A stretch of DNA of 64,000 bases from CAZHEV01 sp964531335 [NCBI: uncultured bacterium] (lineage in GTDB: Bacteria > Eisenbacteria > RBG-16-71-46 > CAZHEV01): positions 1 to 64,000 of the forward strand of contig CAZHEV010000016.1 of NCBI GenBank assembly GCA_964531335.1, written 5' to 3'. Shown piece after piece: positions 17,135 through 25,218 of this stretch. The first letter of the stretch is position 1; each line of letters opens with the position of its first letter. The position numbers and the translations under genes are program-made. Below the pieces are notes generated by a model that was given only the letters and a program-made list of their open reading frames with translations, made no database searches and had not been told where the DNA came from.

Positions 17135-17164
17135 ATGATACTCAGCCGCGCCCGGCTTGTCCAA
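17135..17164 (-). promoter_or_regulatory. Probable sigma-70 promoter of cydA
   Basis: Read on the minus strand, TTGGAC (17159-17164) and TATCAT (17135-17140) are separated by 18 bases. Five of six bases match the -10 consensus and four of six the -35. The leader to the cydA ATG at 17072 would be about 55 bases. Confidence 0.45.
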
Positions 17165-17203
17165 CGAAATGAGGGGCGCGGCCGGGGCCGAAAAAGGCGT
17201 GTG

Positions 17204-18112
17204 TCACATCTTGTCGATGAGGTCCGAGAGCGCGGCTCGAAGATCCGAGTAGCGGTGCTTGTAGCCGGCCTCGGCCGCCTTCTTTGGAATCACCCTTTGA
17301 CTGGCGAGCGACTCCTCCGCCACGCCCCCGGCCAGGCGCAGCACAAATGCCGGCACTTTCATGAACGCGGGCCTGCCGAGCAGCCCGGCCAGGGTCCGAG
17401 CGAACTCCTTCTGGCGCACCGGCTCCGGGGAGACCACGTTCAACGGGCCTTGAACTTCGTTCGCCAGGGCAAAGCGCGCCGTCCCCACTATGTCGTCTAT
17501 GTGAACCCATGGCCACCACTGGCGGCCGGAGCCGATACTGCCAAGGAGGCCCGACTTTGCGACGGGCAGGACCGCGGGCAGCATGCCTCCGCCGGGCCCG
17601 AGGGCGAGACCCGTTCTCAGCATCACGGTGCGAACTCCGTGATCGGCCGCGCGGGCGGCCTCCGATTCCCATTCCTCGCACAGGTTCGACAGGAAGCCGG
17701 ACCCGGGCGGGTCGCTCTCGACGATGGATTCATCGCCTTTGTCGCCGTAATAGCCAACTGCGCTTGCTGATATGAGGACCCTGGGCTTTGCGGAGACGCC
17801 GGCTATCCCGGAGACGACGTTTTTCGTGCTCTCAATGCGGGACCTTCGCACGGCGCGCTTCTTCGACGGCGTCCAGAGGGCGAACAAGTTCTCCCCCGCT
17901 AGGTTTATCACCGCGTCGGCGCCTTCGAAGACATCGACCGGCGGCGGGGCATCGACCGGGTTCCAGGTGATCGCGTCACTGACGCCGGGCAGCTTGCGTC
18001 TGGCCGACTCGGCGTTGCGTGAAAACGCGACGACCTCGTGGCCGTCGCCGATAAGGGACCGGCACATGTTTCGACCGAGGAAGCCGGTCGCTCCTGTCAT
18101 GAGCACTCTCAT
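17204..18112 (-). CDS. TIGR01777-family NAD(P)-dependent epimerase (YfcH-like)
   Basis: A 302-residue extended SDR protein. The N-terminal Rossmann motif is MTGATGFLGRNM. The family-specific NLAGENLFALWTPSKKRAVRRSRIEST stretch and the C-terminal DUF1731 region (VPAFVLRLAGGVAEESLASQRVIPKKAAEAGY) place it in TIGR01777/YfcH. The physiological substrate of this family is not known. The length is standard. It is upstream of the cyd promoter on the same strand and probably a separate unit. Confidence 0.88.
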   Translation of the reverse strand: MRVLMTGATGFLGRNMCRSLIGDGHEVVAFSRNAESARRKLPGVSDAITWNPVDAPPPVDVFEGADAVINLAGENLFALWTPSKKRAVRRSRIESTKNVVSGIAGVSAKPRVLISASAVGYYGDKGDESIVESDPPGSGFLSNLCEEWESEAARAADHGVRTVMLRTGLALGPGGGMLPAVLPVAKSGLLGSIGSGRQWWPWVHIDDIVGTARFALANEVQGPLNVVSPEPVRQKEFARTLAGLLGRPAFMKVPAFVLRLAGGVAEESLASQRVIPKKAAEAGYKHRYSDLRAALSDLIDKM

Positions 18113-18290
18113 GCAACCGCACCTCCGATCTCGACGAAAACCATCTTTCGGGAAGGACCGATATCGCTAACCCTCTGTCTCGGGGGTCCCGGCCGCGCCT
18201 TCCAGAATGCTCCCGGCCGATACAATCACCATCGCCATTATGAGCATAGCTGAGGAATCCCTCATAGCCACCATCTTACCGTGTCCTCCC

Positions 18291-18328
18291 AAATAAGCAA
18301 GGCCCGCCCCTCACGGGACGGACCTTGC
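18291..18328 (-). terminator. Rho-independent terminator (minus strand)
   Basis: GCAAGG (18297-18302) pairs with CCTTGC (18323-18328), with further GC pairs inside. On the minus strand the stem is followed by TTATTT. It lies 29 bases after the stop of the decayed small gene at 18357-18767, suggesting that gene was once a real transcription unit. Confidence 0.5.
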
Positions 18329-18356
18329 GATTAATAACTCCAAAACCAGGATCTAG

Positions 18357-18767
18357 TTAGAGCATCCGCTCGAGCACCTCACCTGAGAGGACCTTGCCCT
18401 CGACTACGTCGTACTTCAGAATGGCCGCCGGCTTGTCGAGATTCTCATCCTTGAGAAGGGTCTCGACGGTCCCCTCGGGCAGTTTGGCGAACGCGTCGTC
18501 CACTTCCTTCGTTTGGTTTGGGGCGGGAGCCCTTGGGCCGGGTTTGCTTCAAGTCGGGCCCCCGCCGCTTGTCGAGCCACCTGTGTTTTGTGACCCGACC
18601 GGACCTGCCGTCGTTGAGAGGTCGTACACCAGGTCCACCGCCGTTTTGGCGGGCCTGCCCAGGGGGCGCCCCCCATTTACATTGAGATTCGAACGGGAGC
18701 AAGGGGATTCGTGTCGAAGTAATATTTTAGATAATATCCGGACAGGTTCTGATGGATGGCGGGGCAT
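18357..18767 (-). pseudogene. Small gene of unknown function split by an in-frame TGA
   Basis: One minus-strand frame reads as protein on both sides of a single TGA at about 18549. Upstream it gives NVNGGRPLGRPAKTAVDLVY and onward; downstream it gives [20 protein letters not shown] and ends SGEVLERML at 18357. The downstream half has normal acidic/hydrophobic composition, unlike the Arg/Pro-rich shadow frames here, and a terminator follows it. I do not recognise the family. It may be a decayed gene, a sequencing error or, less likely, a recoded TGA. The true start is unclear because no ATG with a good Shine-Dalgarno precedes NVNGGRP. Confidence 0.35.
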
Positions 18768-18781
18768 GCCTGGCTAAGAGG

Positions 18782-19729
18782 CTATCCTACAATGCGTTGC
18801 AGTTGTCGTTGGAAAAAGTGTAGATCGGGAGAAATGTGGGCGTGGATCTCGTCCAGGGCATCTGTGTAGCTTCTAGCGGCCCTCCCCCCGACAATGATGA
18901 CGACCTCATCGCCGACAAGGGTGCGGAGCTTTATCAATTCTCGCACGGTGGCGGGCTCTGACTGGGGGTAGACCAGGCTCAGTGCGATCGCCCGCGCGTC
19001 GGTGTTCTTGGCGGCGGCGGCGATCTCGTCCACGGGAAGGTTGGGGCCGAGGTATAGCACCTGCCAGCCAAGGTCGCCGGCCGTCGCTGACGCGAGCAGT
19101 GCGCCCAGCTCGTGGAGCTGACCTGGCAAAGTGGCCACAACGAGTGCCGGGCCTGAGTCAGGAGACGCGGAGCCGCCTTCCACGGTCGAGAGGAAAGCCC
19201 TTATCACGGCGGTGGCCAGATGCTCGTGCGCGATTCGCAGAGATCCGTCGGCCCAGCGATCGCCAATCTTGTGTATCAAGGGGACGAGGAGCTCGGATCG
19301 AAGTTGGGGCTTCGTGAGCGCCGGCTCCGCCTCCCTCAGGGTCCTCTCGAGCGAGGCCCTGTCCATGTTCTCTATCGCCAGATCGCATCGCTCGAGAAGC
19401 TCTCTGACGCGCGCCTTCCGGCGTCGGGTGGGGGGGGCCGCCTCCCTGGACGGACCTTCCTGGTCCTCCACGGCGAGATCGCGCAGCTCGGCCATGGTGA
19501 GCGCGGCGACGTCGCTTATGCGCCTTCCGGCGTCAACGACCTTGCGCAGGAGCCTTAGCTTCTCTATGTCCTCGTCCGAGTAGAGGCGCCGCCCCGTTTC
19601 GGTCCGATGGGGGCTCACCGCGCCGTAACGCTTTTCCCAGGCCCTCAGGACGTCCTGCCGCAACCCGGTCCTCTTGGCCGTGACACCTATGGGATGCCAG
19701 GCGCTCTCCTTTTCCCTATTGGAACTCAT
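18782..19729 (-). CDS. MerR-family B12-dependent photoreceptor-type regulator (CarH/LitR-like)
   Basis: A 315-residue regulator. A MerR helix-turn-helix (about 10-80: GVTAKRTGLRQDVLRAWEKRYG) is followed by a B12-binding four-helix cap and a Rossmann domain. The cap carries the Wx9EH motif of light-sensing CarH exactly (W159, E169-H170). The lower-ligand motif ExHxxG is present as QLHELG with His206, the acidic residue being replaced by Gln. CarH proteins bind adenosylcobalamin, tetramerise on DNA in the dark and release it when light breaks the Co-C bond. The gene follows a class II photolyase gene by 31 bases, fitting light-induced DNA repair with autoregulation. Confidence 0.85.
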   Translation of the reverse strand: MSSNREKESAWHPIGVTAKRTGLRQDVLRAWEKRYGAVSPHRTETGRRLYSDEDIEKLRLLRKVVDAGRRISDVAALTMAELRDLAVEDQEGPSREAAPPTRRRKARVRELLERCDLAIENMDRASLERTLREAEPALTKPQLRSELLVPLIHKIGDRWADGSLRIAHEHLATAVIRAFLSTVEGGSASPDSGPALVVATLPGQLHELGALLASATAGDLGWQVLYLGPNLPVDEIAAAAKNTDARAIALSLVYPQSEPATVRELIKLRTLVGDEVVIIVGGRAARSYTDALDEIHAHISPDLHFFQRQLQRIVG

Positions 19730-19760
19730 GCATCAATGATTGCCCATTGTCAAGGATGTG

Positions 19761-21131
19761 TCAAGGTGATCTCTCGACCAAGCCCTCGATCTGATCCACG
19801 TAGGCTTGGATGTCGAACTTCCTTTCGAGGCCGGCGGCGTTCATGTAGCGGACTTTGCCGAAGATCGGCCGTTCGGTCCAGGCCCTGTCGTGCAGCCCGA
19901 AACACCACGCCACGCCGGCGAACGAGTTTGGGTCGCGCCCATCGAGGAAGTACTTGTTGTTCAAGCGAAGGGCGGTGCGGAAGGCGGAGCCCGGGCTCCC
20001 GGACCATTCCAGGATCTTCTTGCCCCAGTACATGCGCATGTAGTTTGCCATCTTCCCTGTCAGGGTCATCTCCTTCATAGCCGCGTTCCAGTACGGGTCG
20101 TCTGTTTCCGCCCTCTCCAATCTGCGGGGGCCGTACGCGGGATCCCTTTCATCGCTGGAGTGCTCCTTTAGCGTGTCCGCGGCCCAGGCGGGCAGGCACC
20201 TCATGGAGTCGTAGTGTGGGTCGAAGTTGACGAAGTTGACGCCCAGCTCCCTGCGGACTATCAGCTCCTCCAGAAAGGCTTCCTTGGACTCGGCGTCCGC
20301 GGTTCCGGCGTCCTTTATGCGGAGAGCGACGTATAGAGGCGATATTTGCCCGAAGTGAAGGTAAGGGCTCAGATTGGACCAGATGCGCATGCTGGGGTCG
20401 TTTCGCGCCTGCGCATAGTGGCGCAGCTTGCTCTTCAGAAACTCGGCCAGATGCTTCTTGGCCTGAGACCTTCCTCCGAGATAGAAGGACTGTCCCGGCA
20501 CGCTCGCATCCACTTCGAGCTTCCGTAGGAGGGCATCCGTGTCCGAGAGGTCAAGGCCCTCCAGCTCCATGTCCAGAGAGTGCCTCACGAGCCGTCTCCT
20601 GCGCAGGGGAGCCAGGAATTCTTCAAGCAGTTTGTGTATCTTGGGACGCAGAGTGGCCGCGGAGTACTCCTTCTTCTTCGAGGCCGTCTCAACCGGGACC
20701 ACCACGTCGCTCTCGACCTGGGCTACCAGGCAGGGGGCATGCCTGCCGACATAGGCCCTCCACCTCTTTTGCACCTTGAGATAACCTCGATCCATCACCA
20801 GTAGCGATGCGTCCCGCGAGAGATCGACCGCCTCCTTCTCGGGGGACCCCCTCCGGACCACGAGCCGCACTCCTCTATCTGCAAGGGATTCGCGTGTCTC
20901 TCGCAGTCCTTCCAGCATGAAGGCGTAATGCCTGAGATTGGCTTCGGGAAAGTCCTCCGTCAGCCCGAAGAAAGCGACGAGGGGAAGCCGAAGCTCGTTT
21001 GCGCTCTCAACGGCGTACTCCAGGGCGTGGTTGTACTCCTCGCGCTGGGATGCCTGCATCCAGTAGAGCACGTACCTTCCGCCGCCGGCGGGCCGGTCGT
21101 TCGTGAGCCTGACTCTGTCCTGGTGAATCAT
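19761..21131 (-). CDS. phr: Class II CPD deoxyribodipyrimidine photolyase
   Basis: A 456-residue flavoenzyme that repairs cyclobutane pyrimidine dimers with blue light and FADH-. The N-terminal antenna domain has YVLYWMQASQREEYNHALEYA. The FAD domain has MTLTGKMANYMRMYWGKKIL and the class II ending LHDRAWTERPIFGKVRYMN; the split Trp dyad and Asn of class II lie in this region. The length is typical. The gene heads an operon with the B12 photoreceptor-type regulator. A MIHQDRVRL start at 21131 fits family N-termini. Confidence 0.93.
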   Translation of the reverse strand: MIHQDRVRLTNDRPAGGGRYVLYWMQASQREEYNHALEYAVESANELRLPLVAFFGLTEDFPEANLRHYAFMLEGLRETRESLADRGVRLVVRRGSPEKEAVDLSRDASLLVMDRGYLKVQKRWRAYVGRHAPCLVAQVESDVVVPVETASKKKEYSAATLRPKIHKLLEEFLAPLRRRRLVRHSLDMELEGLDLSDTDALLRKLEVDASVPGQSFYLGGRSQAKKHLAEFLKSKLRHYAQARNDPSMRIWSNLSPYLHFGQISPLYVALRIKDAGTADAESKEAFLEELIVRRELGVNFVNFDPHYDSMRCLPAWAADTLKEHSSDERDPAYGPRRLERAETDDPYWNAAMKEMTLTGKMANYMRMYWGKKILEWSGSPGSAFRTALRLNNKYFLDGRDPNSFAGVAWCFGLHDRAWTERPIFGKVRYMNAAGLERKFDIQAYVDQIEGLVERSP

Positions 21132-21158
21132 GCGGCGATTGTAGCGTCTCGCCGACGC

Positions 21159-21365
21159 TCAATCAAGATATCCGAGCTCTCGAAGCCTTGCGAGGAGCCC
21201 CTCGCCCGCGCCTTCGCCGGGTCCGCCGGGGCCCGAGGGCGCGGGGTAGTCACCGGGGGCGGCGATCCGCATCGAAGCGGGCACCACCGCGGGGGCCCCC
21301 GCCCAAAGCGGCGAGAACGGTAGATCGAGTATGGACTCGACCGCCGCGTAGAGCAGGTGATTCAT
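21159..21365 (-). CDS. 68-residue ORF with a sulfatase-like C-terminal tail, possible fragment
   Basis: A short frame from ATG 21365 ending LLARLRELGYLD. That ending is the common C-terminal signature of sulfatases, and the neighbouring full sulfatase-fold gene ends RKRLRALGYVE. The same frame stays open 120 bases upstream of the ATG with plausible protein sequence (GVSEVITRKLGRREDEDRAW) but without a good start codon. It may therefore be the tail of a decayed sulfatase-fold gene. It lies 27 bases before the photolyase gene on the same strand and could be cotranscribed with it. Confidence 0.35.
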   Translation of the reverse strand: MNHLLYAAVESILDLPFSPLWAGAPAVVPASMRIAAPGDYPAPSGPGGPGEGAGEGLLARLRELGYLD

Positions 21366-21719
21366 CCAGGCGCGATCCTCGTCCTCCCTTCGCCCCAGCT
21401 TCCTGGTAATGACCTCGGATACCCCGCGCCTGATGGTCGAGAGCCTTATGCCGCCCTCGCCCGGCCCTGCCTGTGGCCGCCCGGGTTATCTGATTCAAAA
21501 GCGCCGCTCAATGGGTTACAATGGTTGGAAACGCATGGGCCTTGGGCAGATGCACCGCCCGCCATCTGCCTGGCGCCGGAGCGTTGGCTTCATGGCCCTG
21601 GAGACCGTGTCCCAGATATACGCGGTCCGTGCACTCACGCGATCATGGATGAGCCCAGCATCCAGGCCGGGCTCTCTTAATCATTCGGCCGTCAAGGCCT
21701 CCGTCTTTGGAGATTGTCT
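21366..21719. other. Divergent intergenic region upstream of the sulfatase-fold gene
   Basis: About 350 bases between the minus-strand photolyase group and the plus-strand sulfatase-fold gene. Part of it continues the open frame of the 68-residue ORF upstream of its ATG. Otherwise I see no gene, RNA or clear promoter hexamers. Confidence 0.4.
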
Positions 21720-23798
21720 ATGTCCTCCGACTCGACTGACAGGCGCGGGAGCGCCGCCCCCCGGGCGGCGAAAGGGCTCGGCGCAAGCCGGGGCTCCGCG
21801 GCCGCGGGCAAGGAGCGTGTCGGGAGCTGGGGAGCCGGGTTACGGGCCCTCGCGGTCTGGCTCGTCGGCGGTACGGCTCTAGGTCTCGTGGAGATGTCCT
21901 TCGCCGGCGCGGGGCCCGAGGTGAGCTTCAACAGCTATTCGCTTGCGGGGTTTATGGTGTATTACTGGGTCCCGGCCGCAGTCGGAGGGTTGGTGGTCTG
22001 GGCCGCCCTGGCCGTCGCCTCGCGGCTGCGGGGGGCTACGCCCGACCCGATAGCCTGGGCGGTTGGGTTGTTCGCGGCTGCGGTGGTCTTCATCTACGTC
22101 GGGCTTGCTATAAACGGCATGCTGAAAGGTCCGCCCACGACGCCCGTGGGGATAGGAGCCAATCTCGCCGTCGCCGCGGCGGCGGTCGGCATAGGCGTCC
22201 TGGCGGGATCGATCGCCGGAGTGATCGCCTTGGCGCTTCGGGGGCGGCCCGCGGGAGCCCTTTCGCTGGGCGCGGTGTTCGTCGCTTTTCTCGCATATCT
22301 GGCCTGGGCATGGGGGAACATAGATCCTGGCTTCGAGGGCGATTCCGCGCACAGTGAGGGCGGCTCGCCGCCGAGCATAATACTCATAATCATAGACGCC
22401 CTGCGGGCGGACCATCTGTCGCTGAACGGTTACGATAGGGAGACCGCCCCTTTCCTTACGCGAATGGCGCACGAGGGGGCGAGCTTCGATTCCGCGTTCT
22501 CACAGGCCACGATCACCGTGCGCAGCATGGCCTCGCTGTTCACCTCTCTGTATCCCCGGATGCACGGCGTGATGAGCTCCGGGCTGAAGATATCCGAGAG
22601 CACGCCCACCCTCCCGGAGGTTCTCTCTCGCGCCGGTTACGCCACGGCAGGCTTCGGAGGGGGCAACCCGGCCCTCTTCCACAACGCGGGAATCGTCAGG
22701 GGATACGACTACTACGATGATTGCCGCTCGATCGTGAATCTCGTTCCGCAGCGGATTCTGTCGAGGACAGGCCTCGTCTCCAAGGTGGACATCGGATCGG
22801 CCAGGACGACCCCGCCCGCGGAGATCATGTTCAGCAAGGCCGAGTCATGGCTCGACCACGGCCCCCCGGGGCCGCTCTTCATGTTCATTCAGCTCATGGA
22901 CGTCCACGCCCCTTATCTTCCGCCCGACGGCTACGCGGACAAGTTCGGAACGGCCCCCGCGGGGATACGGAGCGACGTCCGTCTGAACAGGAAGTGCAAC
23001 AGGCTGGTGCTTGGAAAGAGCCAAAAGTTCTTCGAGCTGGTCGAGGCGGGCGCTTTCGACAGAATGGACGAGCTGGACATCACTGATGAGGACGTCAGCG
23101 AGGAGGAGCTTCGCAGATTGATCGATTTGTACGACGGCGCGATCGCCTACGCGGATTCGAGGCTGGAGATGTTCGTGGAAGGGCTCTCGGAGCGCGGCAT
23201 CCTGGACGACGCCGTCGTGATTGTAACCGCGGACCACGGAGAGGGCTTTCTGGATCACGGTCGCCTTTTCCACAGCGGGGACCTGGTCTATGACGAGCTG
23301 ATGAGGGTCCCTCTTGTCATGAGATATCCCAAGGCCGCCCCGGCGGGCGAGGTCGTGGAGGAACCGGTAGGGCTCATCGACGTGATGCCCACGGTGCTGG
23401 ATCTCGCCGGGGTCGAGCCCGGCGCCGAGCCCGACTTGTATATGGAAGGCAGGAGCCTGCTGCCTCTTCTGGAGGGCGATGAGGATGAGTCGGCCAGGCG
23501 CTTGAAAGGTGAGGTGTACTGCGAGGGGGCGCTTGTCTCCTGCGTCAGAACCCCGGGGTGGAAGTTCATAGACAGCCCCGGGCACAACACGCTCGAGCTC
23601 TATCATCTGATCACGGATCCGGGAGAGAAGGTGAACCTGTTCGCGCACAGGGAGGAAGTGGCCGCTCGGATGGCGGCGCGCCTGGATCATTACGACGAGC
23701 TCGTGCGGAGGTACAGGGAGGCGCATCCCGGTCCCACCCGAATAGCCGTGGATGAGGAGACGCGAAAGAGGCTCCGCGCGCTCGGGTACGTCGAATAG
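21720..23798 (+). CDS. Membrane-anchored sulfatase/phosphoglycerol-transferase-fold hydrolase
   Basis: A 692-residue protein. About five membrane segments (residues 40-200) precede an alkaline-phosphatase-superfamily domain. The metal-site motif is complete: IIIDALRADHLSLNGYDRET near 225-240 and VTADHGEGFLDHG near 500. At the nucleophile position the motif TITVRSMASLFTSLYP puts a Thr (about 266) where sulfatases carry formylglycine Cys, so chemistry like that of Thr-dependent phosphotransferases or phosphoesterases is more likely than sulfate hydrolysis. The C-terminus RLRALGYVE is typical. ATG 21720 is preferred over TTG 21714 because GGAGA lies at 21709-21713. A strong terminator follows. 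Confidence 0.82.
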   Translation: MSSDSTDRRGSAAPRAAKGLGASRGSAAAGKERVGSWGAGLRALAVWLVGGTALGLVEMSFAGAGPEVSFNSYSLAGFMVYYWVPAAVGGLVVWAALAVASRLRGATPDPIAWAVGLFAAAVVFIYVGLAINGMLKGPPTTPVGIGANLAVAAAAVGIGVLAGSIAGVIALALRGRPAGALSLGAVFVAFLAYLAWAWGNIDPGFEGDSAHSEGGSPPSIILIIIDALRADHLSLNGYDRETAPFLTRMAHEGASFDSAFSQATITVRSMASLFTSLYPRMHGVMSSGLKISESTPTLPEVLSRAGYATAGFGGGNPALFHNAGIVRGYDYYDDCRSIVNLVPQRILSRTGLVSKVDIGSARTTPPAEIMFSKAESWLDHGPPGPLFMFIQLMDVHAPYLPPDGYADKFGTAPAGIRSDVRLNRKCNRLVLGKSQKFFELVEAGAFDRMDELDITDEDVSEEELRRLIDLYDGAIAYADSRLEMFVEGLSERGILDDAVVIVTADHGEGFLDHGRLFHSGDLVYDELMRVPLVMRYPKAAPAGEVVEEPVGLIDVMPTVLDLAGVEPGAEPDLYMEGRSLLPLLEGDEDESARRLKGEVYCEGALVSCVRTPGWKFIDSPGHNTLELYHLITDPGEKVNLFAHREEVAARMAARLDHYDELVRRYREAHPGPTRIAVDEETRKRLRALGYVE

Positions 23799-23906
23799 TC
23801 CCCCTAGGTCGGGCAGGCAGGGCTCCCCAGCGCGAGCGCCGGCCCGCTTCCCGGGGCCGTACGCGTTGCGGCCGGGCCTGCCGGCGCGCAGTCGGCGCGA
23901 CGCGCG

Positions 23907-23928
23907 ACGCCCCCGCGGGCGTTTTTTT
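23907..23928 (+). terminator. Rho-independent terminator after the sulfatase-fold gene
   Basis: ACGCCC (23907-23912) pairs with GGGCGT (23917-23922) over a 4-base loop, followed by six further T residues. It lies 109 bases after the stop and insulates the nadA unit downstream. Confidence 0.75.
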
Positions 23929-24036
23929 CGCGCCATGCTTGTGCTATTATTGTAGCGATGACGGTTATGGTCGCTCCCGATCCCAAGCCGCACGCCACGC
24001 ATCGCCGCGGACCGGAAATCATCCCCCGGAGGAAAA

Positions 24037-25131
24037 GTGAGAGTGCTCGTCCAAGAAGAGATGCCCGATGAGTACAAGGTTCTCTCGCCCTTGGAGATAG
24101 ACCGTAGGTTGGCGCAGGCGAAGGAGAAGCTCGGCGGCAGGGTCCTGATTCTGGGTCACCATTACCAGCAGGACGATGTGATGAAGTTCGCCGATCTGAG
24201 GGGAGACTCCTTCAAGCTGTCCAAACAGGCCTCCGAGCGGGACGACGCCGAGTTCATCGTGTTCTGTGGAGTCCACTTCATGGCGGAGAGCGCCGACATA
24301 CTCAGCGCGCCTCACCAAAGGGTCATCTTGCCCGATCTGACCGCCGGCTGCTCCATGGCCGACATGGCCGAGATCGAGGACGTGGAGGATTGCTGGGAGT
24401 CCCTGGCCGCCGTCTCCGACGACAGGATCGTTCCGATAACGTACATTAACTGCGCCGCCGACCTGAAGGCGTTCTGCGGGAGGCACGACGGCGTGGTCTG
24501 CACCTCGTCCAACGCCAGGGCGGCGCTGGAGTGGGCGTTCTCGCGGGCGGACAGAGTGCTCTTCACCCCGGATCAACACCTGGGCAGGAACACCGCGTAC
24601 AAGATGGGGGTGGGCCTGGATGAGATGGCGCTGTGGGATTACGGGGCCAGCGACGGCGGCCTGTCGCCGCAGGACAGGCGAAACAAACGGCTGATTCTGT
24701 GGAACGGCTACTGCTCGGTCCATCAGAGGTTCACCCCGGAGCAGGTCAGGCGGGTGCGGGCGGAGGACCCCGGCGTCAACGTGCTGGTGCATCCTGAGTG
24801 CACCTTCGAAGTTGTCCAGATGGCCGACTACTGCGGGTCCACCGAGTACATAGTTAAGACCGTCAGCGAGGCGCCGCCCGGGTCCAGGTGGGCCGTAGGC
24901 ACGGAGATCCACCTGGTGAACCGCTTGGCCGAGGCGCACCCTGACAAGAAGATTGTCTCCCTCGATCCGATCGTGTGCGTCTGCACGACGATGTATCGCA
25001 TAGATCCGATGCACCTTCTGTGGGCGCTGGAGGGGCTTGTCCGGGGCGAGGTGAGGAACAGGATCGAGGTGCCCGGCGACGTGGCGCAGTGGGCGAGAAG
25101 GGCCCTGAACAGAATGCTCGAGATAACTTGA
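24037..25131 (+). CDS. nadA: Quinolinate synthase
   Basis: A 364-residue 4Fe-4S enzyme that condenses iminoaspartate with dihydroxyacetone phosphate to quinolinate in de novo NAD synthesis. Family motifs are LILGHHYQQDDVMKFADLRGDSF, VFCGVHFMAESADIL, PDLTAGCSMADMA, NGYCSVHQRFT and VCVCTTMYR; the three cluster cysteines are those in FCGVH, GYCSVH and CVCTTM. The start is GTG at 24037 with GGAGG just upstream, although GTG 24043 or ATG 24061 would also work. No nadB or nadC is adjacent. Confidence 0.94.
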   Translation: MRVLVQEEMPDEYKVLSPLEIDRRLAQAKEKLGGRVLILGHHYQQDDVMKFADLRGDSFKLSKQASERDDAEFIVFCGVHFMAESADILSAPHQRVILPDLTAGCSMADMAEIEDVEDCWESLAAVSDDRIVPITYINCAADLKAFCGRHDGVVCTSSNARAALEWAFSRADRVLFTPDQHLGRNTAYKMGVGLDEMALWDYGASDGGLSPQDRRNKRLILWNGYCSVHQRFTPEQVRRVRAEDPGVNVLVHPECTFEVVQMADYCGSTEYIVKTVSEAPPGSRWAVGTEIHLVNRLAEAHPDKKIVSLDPIVCVCTTMYRIDPMHLLWALEGLVRGEVRNRIEVPGDVAQWARRALNRMLEIT

Positions 25132-25218
25132 CCCCAGAGCTGTGCGCGCCACACCCCGGACGGGCCCGGCCCCGCAGAGACTGGAGATGCCTCAACCCGA
25201 AACGGATCCTTCCCCACG

